DNA from: Glaciimonas sp. CA11.2
GTDB taxonomy: Bacteria > Pseudomonadota > Gammaproteobacteria > Burkholderiales > Burkholderiaceae_D
Direction of reading: 5' to 3'
DNA length: 64,000 nt
NCBI RefSeq assembly: GCF_034314045.1
Contig: NZ_JAVIWL010000001.1
Location: 868,001-932,000, forward strand
Shown here in pieces: positions 1-9,043 of this stretch. The number at the start of each line of letters is the position of its first letter. Within the stretch, counting starts at the first letter, position 1. The notes under the pieces are model-generated. The model was given only the letters and a program-made list of their open reading frames with translations. It had not been told where the DNA came from and ran no database searches. A program made the position numbers and the translations under genes.

Positions 1-581
1 ATATGAATCGCATCCGTCACTAACAAAATATGCTTCACTTTGTCCCGAGAGAGAATTGCGTAGGACAGAGAAGCATTTTGCGCCGTGTTATCGGAAGCGT
101 CCTCGATCCATTTCACTGGCGTACCAAAATCCTGCTCCAGAGAGCGCGCCATCACCGCCGCCTCCGACTCTCCACCACCTTCTGGTTGTCCGCCAGTGAC
201 TAATATTGGCAAGCCAGTTTCTCGATGCAGTTTGGCCGCATAGCGCAGTCGGGCTAACGTCACGTAACTGGGACTATCAACATCGCCATATTCCGGAGAA
301 TTGGCTAACCGACCGCCACCAAGAACGACGATAGCTTGCGCGTCCCCGATTGATTTCATATTGAGAACAGGCGCCTGATTTTCTAACGGCGCGACAAACA
401 ATAAAGAACCTGCTTTAGTGCTGATCACTAGCAAAATAATCAGTGCACCAACACTGAGCGATAACCCGCAACGAGAGTAGCGGCGACGTAAAGCCAAGCC
501 CAGAAAACAGACCAACATCAAACTCGTAGGTGGAAGCAAAAATGTACTGACAAGATTATTGATAATAAGAGCAATGTGCAT
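1..581 (-). CDS. YdcF/ElyC/SanA family (DUF218) protein, C-terminus outside the window
   Basis: I translated this directly from the minus strand. ATG at 581 opens a frame that runs off the left edge, giving about 193 residues. Two hydrophobic segments lie near the N-terminus (about residues 5-30 and 40-65). The DUF218 core follows, with AIVVLGGGR near residue 85, LRYAAKLHRETGLPILVTGG near 115, a GGGESEA segment, and the conserved EDASDNTAQNA motif near 168. This family of inner-membrane proteins is linked to envelope integrity and possibly undecaprenyl-carrier metabolism (ElyC, SanA); the exact substrate is unknown. It lies 125 bp downstream of waaA on the same strand, in an LPS gene neighbourhood. 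Family assignment is confident; function is open. Confidence 0.85.
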   Translation of the reverse strand, partial: MHIALIINNLVSTFLLPPTSLMLVCFLGLALRRRYSRCGLSLSVGALIILLVISTKAGSLLFVAPLENQAPVLNMKSIGDAQAIVVLGGGRLANSPEYGDVDSPSYVTLARLRYAAKLHRETGLPILVTGGQPEGGGESEAAVMARSLEQDFGTPVKWIEDASDNTAQNASLSYAILSRDKVKHILLVTDAIH

Positions 582-706
582 TTTGTATTCTTCAATTCGC
601 TCGAGATAGTTATGGCTTGCATGGATGCGCAAATGTGCGAGTTTGCGGGAAAGTCATTCGTGACTATTTCCCGAATCTGGCGAAAACCGACTAGTGCAGA
701 TTCTAT

Positions 707-2020
707 CTATTGTAGCGACGACAGTAACAAAGCCAACAGCGCCAAAGTCCTGGCCGTCGCGCCACGATGCAGTCGCGCGAACTCGCTGCCGTGCCGCCCC
801 ATCGTCTCACGCTCTTGATCAGCGAGCAATAATCGACTCGCTACATCGAGCATGTCGCCCGCATCCGTTACCCGCACAGTCGCACCGGCAGCGATCGCTT
901 GCTCCGTCACTGCGGCAAAATTAAAAGTATGAGGACCAATCAGGACGGGCCTACCAACCGCACATGCTTCGATCAAATTTTGTCCGCCTAACGGCATCAG
1001 ACTTCCACCAATAAATGCGATATCCGAGGCGCCATAATATGCAAACATTTCCCCCATCGAGTCGCCGAGCAGCACCTTGATTTCCGGCTTAAGTTGGTCG
1101 TTTCCCAAGGCTGATCGTCTTGCCATTAGTAATTTATTCGCCGTGATCAAATTGGCAACCTCATCGAATCGCTGTGGATGACGTGGAACGATGATCAGCA
1201 ACAGGTTTTCGATCGAAAGCGCCCTCTCCGCTTTGCACAACTCCGCAAGGATGAGTGCTTCCTCGCCCTCCCGCGTGCTAGCGCACAACAGCACTGGGCG
1301 TAACCCTATTTGATGACGCAGAGCAATACCGATGCGTACTAAATCCTCTGACGGTTCGACATCAAATTTAAGATTACCGGTAATCGTCACGCTGCTGGCA
1401 CCGAGTTGCTGCAACCGCTGCGCATCTTCTTTCGTTTGCGCACCAACGCAAGAAATTCCATGCGCGGCTTCAGTCATCAGCGTCTCAAATTTTTTCCCGC
1501 GTCGCAATGACCGCTCCGATAACCGCGCATTGACCAACGCTACCGGAACCTTATAACGGGCGCATTGTGCAATCATGTTCGGCCAGACTTCGGTTTCCAT
1601 CAGGACGCACAAGCGCGGCGAAAAATGACGTAAAAATCGACCCACCATCCAACCCGTGTCATAAGGCAGAAAACTTTGTACTACACGCGCTGAGGTACCA
1701 AACAGCGCCTGTCCGGTTGCACGACCGGTCGCGGTCATGTGCGTCAACAAGATCGTGTGTTGCGGGTAATCGGCGAGTAGCATATTCACCAGTGGTTCAG
1801 CCGCCCGTGTTTCTCCGACGGATACCGCATGCACCCATATATAGGAGGGCGTCGGGTATACAGCACCATTATTTAGCTTCGGATAAAATCCCAGGCGTTC
1901 CGGAATATACTGCCGATATCCCGGCTCCTTGCGACCACGCCACCAAAGGCGACACAGCGCCAGCGGAATGATTAACCACCACACAAAAGAATAAAGCAGG
2001 CGATACCAATGCGCCCGCAT
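707..2020 (-). CDS. waaA: 3-deoxy-D-manno-octulosonic acid (Kdo) transferase
   Basis: Transfers Kdo from CMP-Kdo to the lipid IVA precursor at the cytoplasmic face of the inner membrane (GT30). An N-terminal membrane anchor (about residues 8-25) precedes the conserved WVHAVSVGETRAA motif near residue 70, which carries the catalytic Glu. The C-terminal half has the GGSLMPLGGQNLIEA motif and PVLIGPHTFNFAAVTEQA typical of WaaA. The open frame begins one codon earlier with TTG. I chose ATG at 2020 because it overlaps the stop of the upstream kdoO by one base (TGATG), which implies translational coupling. Length (437 aa) is normal for the family. The gene is part of a kdoO/waaC inner-core block. 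Confidence 0.95.
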   Translation of the reverse strand: MRAHWYRLLYSFVWWLIIPLALCRLWWRGRKEPGYRQYIPERLGFYPKLNNGAVYPTPSYIWVHAVSVGETRAAEPLVNMLLADYPQHTILLTHMTATGRATGQALFGTSARVVQSFLPYDTGWMVGRFLRHFSPRLCVLMETEVWPNMIAQCARYKVPVALVNARLSERSLRRGKKFETLMTEAAHGISCVGAQTKEDAQRLQQLGASSVTITGNLKFDVEPSEDLVRIGIALRHQIGLRPVLLCASTREGEEALILAELCKAERALSIENLLLIIVPRHPQRFDEVANLITANKLLMARRSALGNDQLKPEIKVLLGDSMGEMFAYYGASDIAFIGGSLMPLGGQNLIEACAVGRPVLIGPHTFNFAAVTEQAIAAGATVRVTDAGDMLDVASRLLLADQERETMGRHGSEFARLHRGATARTLALLALLLSSLQ

Positions 2021-2937
2021 CAAATCAGACTGTGGCCGGTTAGCCGCGTCAAAATAGCTAATGGACTAGCGTTGGAATCATATTGATTTGCTGCGGGCAA
2101 GTGCAAGGTCTGCTCCATCATATATTGCCCAGACATCACCGCATGCGGCGTCTGATCAGAAAAACACACCCACACCGAACTGGCTGCAAAAGGCATCGTC
2201 ACTTGCGGTCCACTGCGCTGATATTCCATATCCGACTTCATGCTGTCATGCAATTGCAGCATCAGATGATCATATTCACTGCGCAGAGATTTGGTCACAT
2301 GGGCCGCTTTAAGCACACGCGCTTGCCAGCGAGAATAAGCCTTCACCTGCGGTAAAAATCGTTTTGCGACATCCTCAAACGGCTCGCCCACACGCCATAC
2401 GCGTGGTACTCCGTCAGGATTCAGATTGGCAAATACACGCAAAATACGTTCGCCATAATTAGGGCGGGAAGGAAACGCATCAACATGCATCCGCTTGTCA
2501 TCGGCACGCCACGACTGCGCACGTGTCTCGACTTGCATCGGTCGATAACTGGTCGGTGCTAATCGCACGATAGCGCTATACGCGGGTAATAAAGATTCAA
2601 TTAACTGCCGCGCCTGAACTCGAAAACGTCCCACCATCGCAGCCATTGCTGCCTGATCAGCGGCATCCCCAAGAACGCCTTTGATAACACCATCAGCATT
2701 GAGACTGATATTGCGGCTTTTAGGATCAAGGATAGTTGGCGACAAAAATCGCCGTTCATCCTGCATCAAATCGAACGCAAGCCGAGGAAAATACAATACT
2801 TTCCCCGCTTCAAGTGCCGCGATCCAAGCGTTGTCGGGGGTGGCGACGTGCCAGTCTGCGCAGTCGATTTCGAGAATTTGTTGTTCCATCGCCGTATTAT
2901 GCCGTGTTGTGTTAGCTGGGTGAACTGTTAAGGTCAA
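2020..2937 (-). CDS. kdoO: Kdo hydroxylase (Fe(II)/2-oxoglutarate dioxygenase)
   Basis: Matches the KdoO family described in Burkholderia and Yersinia, which hydroxylates C3 of the outer Kdo sugar of Kdo2-lipid A. Visible hallmarks are an HVD metal-binding pair in KRMHVDAFPSRP (about residue 153) and a distal His in QTPHAVMSGQ (about residue 265). Together these give the 2-His-1-carboxylate facial triad. The Arg/Tyr-rich segment YGERILRVFANLNPDG follows the first motif. It sits between waaA (1-base overlap) and waaC (15-bp gap) on the same strand, as expected for a Kdo-modifying enzyme. An internal Met (about residue 17, MEQQILEID) is an alternative start. Assignment rests on motif and context; activity is inferred. 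Confidence 0.85.
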   Translation of the reverse strand: MTLTVHPANTTRHNTAMEQQILEIDCADWHVATPDNAWIAALEAGKVLYFPRLAFDLMQDERRFLSPTILDPKSRNISLNADGVIKGVLGDAADQAAMAAMVGRFRVQARQLIESLLPAYSAIVRLAPTSYRPMQVETRAQSWRADDKRMHVDAFPSRPNYGERILRVFANLNPDGVPRVWRVGEPFEDVAKRFLPQVKAYSRWQARVLKAAHVTKSLRSEYDHLMLQLHDSMKSDMEYQRSGPQVTMPFAASSVWVCFSDQTPHAVMSGQYMMEQTLHLPAANQYDSNASPLAILTRLTGHSLI

Positions 2938-2952
2938 TAATCGATGTGTGGT

Positions 2953-3978
2953 TTAGGCCAAAAGTCCAGAGGGTGCGTCCAAGTCATCCACCGACTTCAG
3001 TAGAGTGTCCAGGGCGGATATGACCTCATCAACCGTCGGCGATCGGCCCTCATCCCCTAAATTAACAATATTCTGGGACCAATTACCTTCCGTTTTCCAG
3101 CGTGGCGAATCACAGTACAACTCAATAGTCGGACGGTTAAAAGCCGCCGCAACATGCGTTAGTCCGGTGTCGACACCGATCACTAAAGATGCTCGCTGGG
3201 CCAGCATGACCGCTTCCATCAACGGTAATTTAGGAAGTACGTAGGCGTTAGGCATTTGTGCGGCCATCTTCTCAGCCGTTTGTTTTTCAGCCTCGCTGCC
3301 CCAAGGCAACAATATTGTCATCTTGTATTCTGATAATTTTTTAGCGATGCGTACCCAATTGGCAAACGCCCACTGTTTTTCGGCGCGTGCAGTGCCGTGA
3401 AAAAAAACAGCATAAGGAGCACCCGCCAACCACGTTGGCGACTGTTCAAGTGGGATGTCTGGCATCTTCAGATTGAAATCTGCCAGGCCGTCAACGCTAT
3501 AACCCAACGCTTGGGCTGCAACCTGACGCGCACGCAAAACTGCATGCGTACGCAAATCAACCTTAACACTCATCGTATGAAAAATACGCGATATCGGTTC
3601 GTAGCCAGAACCCTCCGTCGCGTTTGCCAATCCAACCCGTTTGCCATTTTCTGCGATACGCGCCATTCGCATAACGATACTTGTTTTCAACAATCCCTGC
3701 GTATCAAAAACAACGTCATAAGCATCTTGCTTAAGCAAACGTCTAAAGTCGGACATTTCTCCCCGCGTCGCCACTGTTAGCAGGCTTTTGCGCCAGCGTC
3801 GCAACGCAAACGGAATGACTCTACGCACGTCTGAGTTAAGCCGTACCAAACTAGCGTAACCTTCCTCCACGACCCAATCAATATTGGCATCAGGAAAATG
3901 GCGTCGGATGTCAGACACCATGGGCATGTTATGCACTACGTCGCCTAGCGAGGAAACACGAACGATGAGGATGTTCAA
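2953..3978 (-). CDS. waaC: Lipopolysaccharide heptosyltransferase I
   Basis: Adds the first L-glycero-D-manno-heptose to the Kdo region of LPS (GT9 family, GT-B fold). The N-terminus NILIVRVSSLGDVVHNMP is the canonical WaaC opening with the catalytic Asp in SLGD. A second signature, GVDTGLTHVAAAFNRPTIELY, lies near residue 260 in the ADP-heptose binding domain. The start codon is TTG at 3978. No in-frame ATG fits the conserved N-terminus, so the rare start looks genuine. It is followed closely by kdoO and preceded by the phosphomannomutase gene 21 bp upstream, consistent with one LPS operon. At 341 aa it has normal family length. Confidence 0.94.
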   Translation of the reverse strand: MNILIVRVSSLGDVVHNMPMVSDIRRHFPDANIDWVVEEGYASLVRLNSDVRRVIPFALRRWRKSLLTVATRGEMSDFRRLLKQDAYDVVFDTQGLLKTSIVMRMARIAENGKRVGLANATEGSGYEPISRIFHTMSVKVDLRTHAVLRARQVAAQALGYSVDGLADFNLKMPDIPLEQSPTWLAGAPYAVFFHGTARAEKQWAFANWVRIAKKLSEYKMTILLPWGSEAEKQTAEKMAAQMPNAYVLPKLPLMEAVMLAQRASLVIGVDTGLTHVAAAFNRPTIELYCDSPRWKTEGNWSQNIVNLGDEGRSPTVDEVISALDTLLKSVDDLDAPSGLLA

Positions 3979-3999
3979 GCAAATTTCAGTACAAAAATG

Positions 4000-5394
4000 T
4001 TAAAAAGGTAATATTGCATCGGGTTTAACTACTAGAATCACCCGCTTAAATTCTGCTTGTATGCGCGCTAGTGCATCTTCCGATTCGGCCTCAAAACGCA
4101 TGACTGCCACCGGTGTGGTATTCGATGCCCGCACCAATCCAAAGCCATCCGGATATTCCACGCGTAAGCCATCAATCTTGATAATGTCATCCGCACCGGG
4201 AAACTCCGCTTGCTGCTGTAAAGCGGCAATCAGCGTAAAGTTCTCGCCCTCGGCCAAGGTCAATTGTAATTCCGGCGTGCTAGTCGATTGCGGTAGTGCG
4301 TTCAGCACCGCTGAAGGATCACTCTCCCGACTCAACAATTCCAGCAAGCGGACACCGGCATACAAGCCGTCGTCAAAACCATACCAACGGTCTTTGAAGA
4401 ACACATGTCCACTCATCTCACCGCCCAACGGCGCACCGGTCTCGCGCATCTTCGCTTTCACCAGTGAATGGCCGGTTTTCCACATCAGCGGCTTGCCACC
4501 GTGCTGCGTAATCCATGGCGCCAGATGGCGCGTACATTTAACGTCGTACAAAATTTCCTGACCCGGATGACGGGTCAGCACATCAGCGGCAAACAGCATC
4601 AACTGGCGATCCGGATAAATGATCTGACCATCTTTGGTGACAACGCCCAGACGATCGCCATCGCCGTCGAACGCCAGGCCAATTTCTGCGTCAGAGGTTT
4701 GCAGCGCCCGAATGACATCCTGCAAATTCTCCGGATGCGCCGGATCGGGATGATGGTTCGGAAATGTTCCGTCCACCTCACAAAACAATTCTTGTACTTC
4801 GCAGCCGAGGGCGCGATACAGTTCACCAGCAAACGCACCCGCCACGCCATTGCCGCAATCGACAACGATCTTCATCGGCTTTGCCAACGTCACGTCGCTG
4901 AGGATGCGTTGCAGATAGGTGTCCTTGATATCGTGCGTGCTGTAATGCCCCACATTCTGCGTCTGCTCGACCGTGCGGCTAACCGCATCCGTCGCAATCG
5001 ACTGATACAGTGCCTGAATGGTTTCGCCATAAATCGCCTCGCCCGCCAAAACCATTTTGAAGCCGTTGTAATCGGGAGGATTGTGGCTGCCAGTCACCAT
5101 GACGCCGGATTGTGTGTCCAGCACATGGGTCGCAAAATACACCATGGGCGTGACGACGACACCGAGATCAATCACGTCGACGCCAACATCCTGTAACCCT
5201 GACGCCAGGGCCGCGGTCATTTCGGCGCCAGATAAACGGCCATCACGACCGATCACAACTGTCTTTTGCCCCTTAGCGATGGCCGCTAGGCCAAAAGCCT
5301 GACCGATATGACGCGCGATGCCAGCGTCAAGCGTTTTGCCAATAACACCGCGGATGTCGTAGGCTTTGAATATCGAATTTTGGAGTGGGAGCAT
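4000..5394 (-). CDS. Phosphomannomutase/phosphoglucomutase
   Basis: Alpha-D-phosphohexomutase superfamily enzyme that interconverts hexose 1- and 6-phosphates for LPS and exopolysaccharide precursors (ManB/AlgC/CpsG type). All four active-site loops are visible: the phosphoserine loop VTGSHNPPDYNGFK (Ser about 103), the Mg-binding loop FDGDGDR (about 240), the sugar-binding loop GGEMSGH (about 325) and the phosphate-binding loop RASNTTP (about 422). At 464 aa it is the size of Pseudomonas AlgC. It is the first gene of the minus-strand run leading into waaC, kdoO and waaA, so it probably supplies sugar phosphates to that pathway. Whether mannose or glucose is the main substrate cannot be read from sequence. 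Confidence 0.93.
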   Translation of the reverse strand: MLPLQNSIFKAYDIRGVIGKTLDAGIARHIGQAFGLAAIAKGQKTVVIGRDGRLSGAEMTAALASGLQDVGVDVIDLGVVVTPMVYFATHVLDTQSGVMVTGSHNPPDYNGFKMVLAGEAIYGETIQALYQSIATDAVSRTVEQTQNVGHYSTHDIKDTYLQRILSDVTLAKPMKIVVDCGNGVAGAFAGELYRALGCEVQELFCEVDGTFPNHHPDPAHPENLQDVIRALQTSDAEIGLAFDGDGDRLGVVTKDGQIIYPDRQLMLFAADVLTRHPGQEILYDVKCTRHLAPWITQHGGKPLMWKTGHSLVKAKMRETGAPLGGEMSGHVFFKDRWYGFDDGLYAGVRLLELLSRESDPSAVLNALPQSTSTPELQLTLAEGENFTLIAALQQQAEFPGADDIIKIDGLRVEYPDGFGLVRASNTTPVAVMRFEAESEDALARIQAEFKRVILVVKPDAILPF

Positions 5395-5840
5395 AGATTT
5401 ACTACGAAGGAATTAAAGTGAACGATGAGGAACAAACGATCGCAAGGAAGTTATTTCCAAGCTGCTGAAAGTTTTTTGCACTTGTAGTACGACAGCTCTC
5501 ATCAATCTCCTTAAAAAGACACAACGGATTCTTGTCTATTCACATTTACAGAATAGATTCGCCATCTCAGACAAAGAAACAAAGACGGTAAAACTTTGAG
5601 CGTTAGTACTAATGAAGTGAGGTTGTACAAAGAATTAAATACAGCACATCTCAGGTCTTGATATCTGACGCTGGCACGCAGCATAGGCGATAGGACCCAC
5701 CAGCCAGCTTACATGTACATCAATCTTTTAATACCGTCTTCTTAAGTTCATCAACTCAATAGGCAACCTATACCACCAGAATTTGGCTATCTGTTATTAA
5801 CTCAAAAAGCGTGACTCTTAGAAGTACTTACCAATAAGGA
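5395..5840. other. Intergenic region without a recognisable gene
   Basis: About 446 bp between the hexomutase gene and the H-NS gene, both on the minus strand. It should hold the promoter of the LPS core operon, but I could not pick out convincing -35/-10 boxes. I see no RNA gene, repeat or coding frame with family resemblance here. Confidence 0.5.
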
Positions 5841-6161
5841 CTATACGTGCAGCGCATCCAGCGATTTGCCCGATGAAACCCACTCTTGTATCCACTTCGG
5901 TTGACGACCACGACCAGTCCATTGCAGGGATGCATCAGAAGGATTGCGGTAACGCACAGCGACTTTATTTTTCGTTGCCGTATTTTTGTTACGTGGCGGG
6001 GTACTTAGCAAATCCTTCAAGGAAATACCCGCACTTTGAGCGATTGCTAGAATTTGCTCACGCGCTTTCGTCATTTCTTCGTGCTCACGATCCTTCAAGC
6101 TCTGCTTAACCTGCTCTTGCAATACCCGTAACTGGGCAACCGTTAGGCCTGATAAATCCAT
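5841..6161 (-). CDS. H-NS family nucleoid-associated protein
   Basis: DNA-binding protein that silences AT-rich and horizontally acquired DNA. The first 50 residues are heptad-like and charged (LRVLQEQVKQSLKDREHEEM), fitting the coiled-coil oligomerisation domain. The C-terminal half has YRNPSDASLQWTGRGRQPKW, the H-NS core with its AT-hook-like GRGRQP loop. At 106 aa it is typical of Burkholderiales H-NS proteins. It lies at the border of the AT-rich O-antigen locus, which is the sort of DNA such proteins repress. Whether it regulates that locus is inference. Confidence 0.93.
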   Translation of the reverse strand: MDLSGLTVAQLRVLQEQVKQSLKDREHEEMTKAREQILAIAQSAGISLKDLLSTPPRNKNTATKNKVAVRYRNPSDASLQWTGRGRQPKWIQEWVSSGKSLDALHV

Positions 6162-6476
6162 AATTACTCCGTAATTTGAGGTTCATTGAAAACTGCACAT
6201 GCGGTTAACTTATATAGTTTCGCAAAAATTCAACCAATCATTATATTGAAAATTACTGCGAATTTACTGATATCGAATGATGTACTATCAACGGATTGTA
6301 AAGGCTGAACACCAAAGTCGATTATGCTGAAAATACTAAAAATAATTTAGTAGTTTTCGATGCAAATAGCGAATCATGCAATAAATGTCGTTTTCGCCAA
6401 TACGATATTCTATAAAAAAACCAAATTATCTATTCATTTCAAAATGTATATACTGGTTTATTAATACAATTTGAAG
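6162..6476. other. AT-rich intergenic region
   Basis: 315 bp between the H-NS gene and the end of the WbpM-like gene, visibly richer in A/T than the flanks. It probably contains the H-NS promoter (minus strand) and the 3' end of the O-antigen operon. No gene, clear hairpin terminator or repeat was recognised. Confidence 0.45.
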
Positions 6477-8405
6477 TCAGGCAGCGCGATCATTAGTTTC
6501 ATGAATGCGCCAAATGAAATCTGCGATATCACATTGCGGCGTATATTCTGCTACCGTACGCAACAGTATAGTACGAACTTCTTCAAAATTAAACTGATCG
6601 CATGCAATATCCAACTTGGCTAATAACTCCTGCAATACGACCCAAGGAATCTCTAGTTCTTGAGCACGCATTATAAGTGGATGCTCGGTTCCCTCGACAT
6701 TCTCCCCAATCAACAATTCTTCATATAACTTTTCACCGGGACGCAGGCCAACATGATTAATTTCGATAGTGCCGTCCGGCGTAGAGTCAGATAAAACCTC
6801 AAGCCCACTCAAATGCACCATGCGTTTAGCCAAATCAACAATCTTTACGGGGTCGCCCATATCCAAAACAAATACATCTCCCCCCTCACCCATTGCGCCA
6901 GCTTGTAAAACCAATTGTGCTGCTTCAGGCGTTGTCATGAAATAACGCATAATCTCTGGATGCGTTAATGTAATAGGCCCACCAGCAATAATTTGCTTGC
7001 GAAACAGAGGCACTACCGAGCCGGAAGAGCCCAAGACATTGCCAAAACGCACCATGCAAAAACGTGTACGTGACGGTGATTTAGCCTGGAGCCTTGAAAA
7101 GGCCTGCAATATCAATTCGGCGAAGCGCTTGGTAGAACCCATAACATTCGTAGGTCGCACCGCCTTGTCAGTAGAAATCAAAACAAACGATTTGACTCCC
7201 GCTGCCATCGCCGCCTTAGCCAAACTTAACGTTCCAAAAACATTGTTCCGGATACCCTCTATAGGGTTATGTTCGACCAACGGAACGTGCTTATAAGCGG
7301 CAGCATGATAAACCGTTTCAACAGAGAATGTACGCATAATACGCTCGCATTTTTGCGTATCAAGTACCGAACCAAGAAAAGGCAATAACTCCAGCTCAAT
7401 TCCAAGATTCTGCTTTAGCTCCACCAACTCCTGCTCAATTGAATATAATCCAAACTCAGACATTTCAAGCAAAATCAAATGCGATGGGCGTTGGCGAATA
7501 ATCTGGCGGCATAGTTCAGAACCAATTGATCCGCCCGCTCCGGTCACCATGACCGATTTATTCACTATACAAGCGGAAATCAGATCAGGGTCAGGATCAA
7601 CCTGGTCGCGACCAAGCAAATCCTCAATCTCAATTTCGCGAATATCCTGCACGCGTAACTCGCCATTGATTAAACTCTTAATCGGCGGTGCTACTTTAAT
7701 TTTTACTTTGAGTGGTTCCAGATGATCTAGGATACGCTTTTGCTGCGCCTTGGTCTGTGAAGGAATAGCGACTAATACTTCCTTGATGTCGTAACGCACA
7801 ATCAGGTCACGCAGTTCACCAGCCGAAAATACCCTAATACCCGCAATAGTGGCGTTATGCAGCTCTTTGTTATCATCAACAAATGCCACTGGCAAATATT
7901 CATTACCGGTGCGCAAAGCGATCGCCAATTGCGAACCAGCCTGCCCTGCGCCATAAATAGCCACTCGCACCGCTCCACTATTTCTAATGAAACCGCTCAG
8001 TTGTAACAAATAAGCGCGTGCAATAAATCGACTCGCAGCCAGATACAAAATCGTACTTATCCAGTAGGTGCCAAATACCGCGCGTGAATATCCGCCTGTT
8101 TGTGTAAATGTCGCCAATGCTGCCAGCGTGATCACGGAAAGAGACACTCCGAACACCACAACGTAAACAATCTTGTGATCTATAAACCGAATGACCGCCC
8201 GATATAAACCCAATCGGATAAAAACAGGAATAGATATTATTGGCGTTGCGACGAGCAATAATTTATATTGAAGAAGCAAGGGAAGATTGAGATAATCATA
8301 ACGCAGCCAAATTGCCAGACAGAATGTCAATGGCAGAAAGATAACATCTAATATTACCGCTATAAATTGCTTGTAAATTCGTGACAAATTTAGAAACCAA
8401 ATCAT
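6477..8405 (-). CDS. Membrane-bound UDP-sugar 4,6-dehydratase (WbpM/CapD/PglF-like)
   Basis: Converts UDP-GlcNAc to UDP-4-keto-6-deoxy-GlcNAc, the first step towards QuiNAc, FucNAc or bacillosamine. The first 130 residues contain about four membrane segments. A first Rossmann-like domain follows (VAIYGAGQAGSQLA, about residue 150). The catalytic SDR domain starts at VMVTGAGGSIGSELC (about 288). The WbpM-type active site is visible as STDKAVRPTNVMGSTKR, where Met replaces the usual SDR Tyr and Lys is retained. At 642 aa it matches WbpM/WbcP in size. The 8470 sugar transferase and 9044 reductase lie upstream on the same strand and could use the same intermediate. Confidence 0.92.
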   Translation of the reverse strand: MIWFLNLSRIYKQFIAVILDVIFLPLTFCLAIWLRYDYLNLPLLLQYKLLLVATPIISIPVFIRLGLYRAVIRFIDHKIVYVVVFGVSLSVITLAALATFTQTGGYSRAVFGTYWISTILYLAASRFIARAYLLQLSGFIRNSGAVRVAIYGAGQAGSQLAIALRTGNEYLPVAFVDDNKELHNATIAGIRVFSAGELRDLIVRYDIKEVLVAIPSQTKAQQKRILDHLEPLKVKIKVAPPIKSLINGELRVQDIREIEIEDLLGRDQVDPDPDLISACIVNKSVMVTGAGGSIGSELCRQIIRQRPSHLILLEMSEFGLYSIEQELVELKQNLGIELELLPFLGSVLDTQKCERIMRTFSVETVYHAAAYKHVPLVEHNPIEGIRNNVFGTLSLAKAAMAAGVKSFVLISTDKAVRPTNVMGSTKRFAELILQAFSRLQAKSPSRTRFCMVRFGNVLGSSGSVVPLFRKQIIAGGPITLTHPEIMRYFMTTPEAAQLVLQAGAMGEGGDVFVLDMGDPVKIVDLAKRMVHLSGLEVLSDSTPDGTIEINHVGLRPGEKLYEELLIGENVEGTEHPLIMRAQELEIPWVVLQELLAKLDIACDQFNFEEVRTILLRTVAEYTPQCDIADFIWRIHETNDRAA

Positions 8406-8469
8406 ATAAATAATTCAATCAAAGTATATAACATCAATAATAATCGGAGCTAACGTTCATCGAATCATT

Positions 8470-9030
8470 TTAATGTGTAACATTATCCCTACGCACAACT
8501 TTTAATAAAGTGAGAAAAATTATTCTAACATCAAAAAATATTGAACAATTTTGCATATATTCAATATCTAATTTCACTTTTTCTGGAATCGGCAATTCAT
8601 CACGGCCATTAACCTGAGCCCAACCAGTTAAACCTGGTCTCATCTTATCAACATCATACTCAGTACGCAATGTAATCAGATCCTCTTGGTTAAATAATGC
8701 TGGACGAGGCCCGACAAAACTCATATCTCCAAGAAAAATACTCCACAATTGCGGCAATTCATCCAGACTGGACTTTCTTAGAAAAGAGCCGTTCGGTGTT
8801 AAATATTTATTTGCATCAATCAGTAAATGCGTAGCTACAGCTGGCGTATTTATTTTCATGGTACGAAATTTAGGCATGCGAAAAATTTTATTATTACGAC
8901 CAATACGGTCTGACCAATACACAATCGGCCCTTTCGACGTGATAAAAATCCATAAAGCAATCAAAACTATAGGAATGCACAAAAGAATAGATGCCACTAT
9001 AGCCAGAAATAGATCAAAAAGACGCTTCAT
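8470..9030 (-). CDS. Undecaprenyl-phosphate sugar phosphotransferase (PglC-type monotopic PGT)
   Basis: Initiates repeat-unit synthesis by moving a sugar-1-phosphate from a UDP-sugar to undecaprenyl phosphate at the inner membrane. The minimal 186-aa form has one N-terminal re-entrant membrane helix (LFLAIVASILLCIPIVLIAL). It also has the KFRTM motif, the catalytic Asp-Glu dyad in SLDELPQLWSIFLGDMSFVG and the conserved GPRPAL and RPGLTGWAQVNGRD segments. Lying between the WbpM-like dehydratase and the WbpV-like reductase, it most plausibly loads a 6-deoxy-HexNAc such as QuiNAc. The donor sugar is inferred from context only. Confidence 0.92.
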   Translation of the reverse strand: MKRLFDLFLAIVASILLCIPIVLIALWIFITSKGPIVYWSDRIGRNNKIFRMPKFRTMKINTPAVATHLLIDANKYLTPNGSFLRKSSLDELPQLWSIFLGDMSFVGPRPALFNQEDLITLRTEYDVDKMRPGLTGWAQVNGRDELPIPEKVKLDIEYMQNCSIFFDVRIIFLTLLKVVRRDNVTH

Positions 9031-9043
9031 AAAATGACCATAT

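Noticed and set aside
576..924. Two short plus-strand frames next to waaA
   Set aside because: Antisense to waaA or in the waaA-ydcF gap, with no family resemblance.
4468..5196. Long 242-codon frame antisense to the hexomutase gene
   Set aside because: The minus-strand gene has all catalytic motifs; the antisense frame has none and is a shadow of codon usage.
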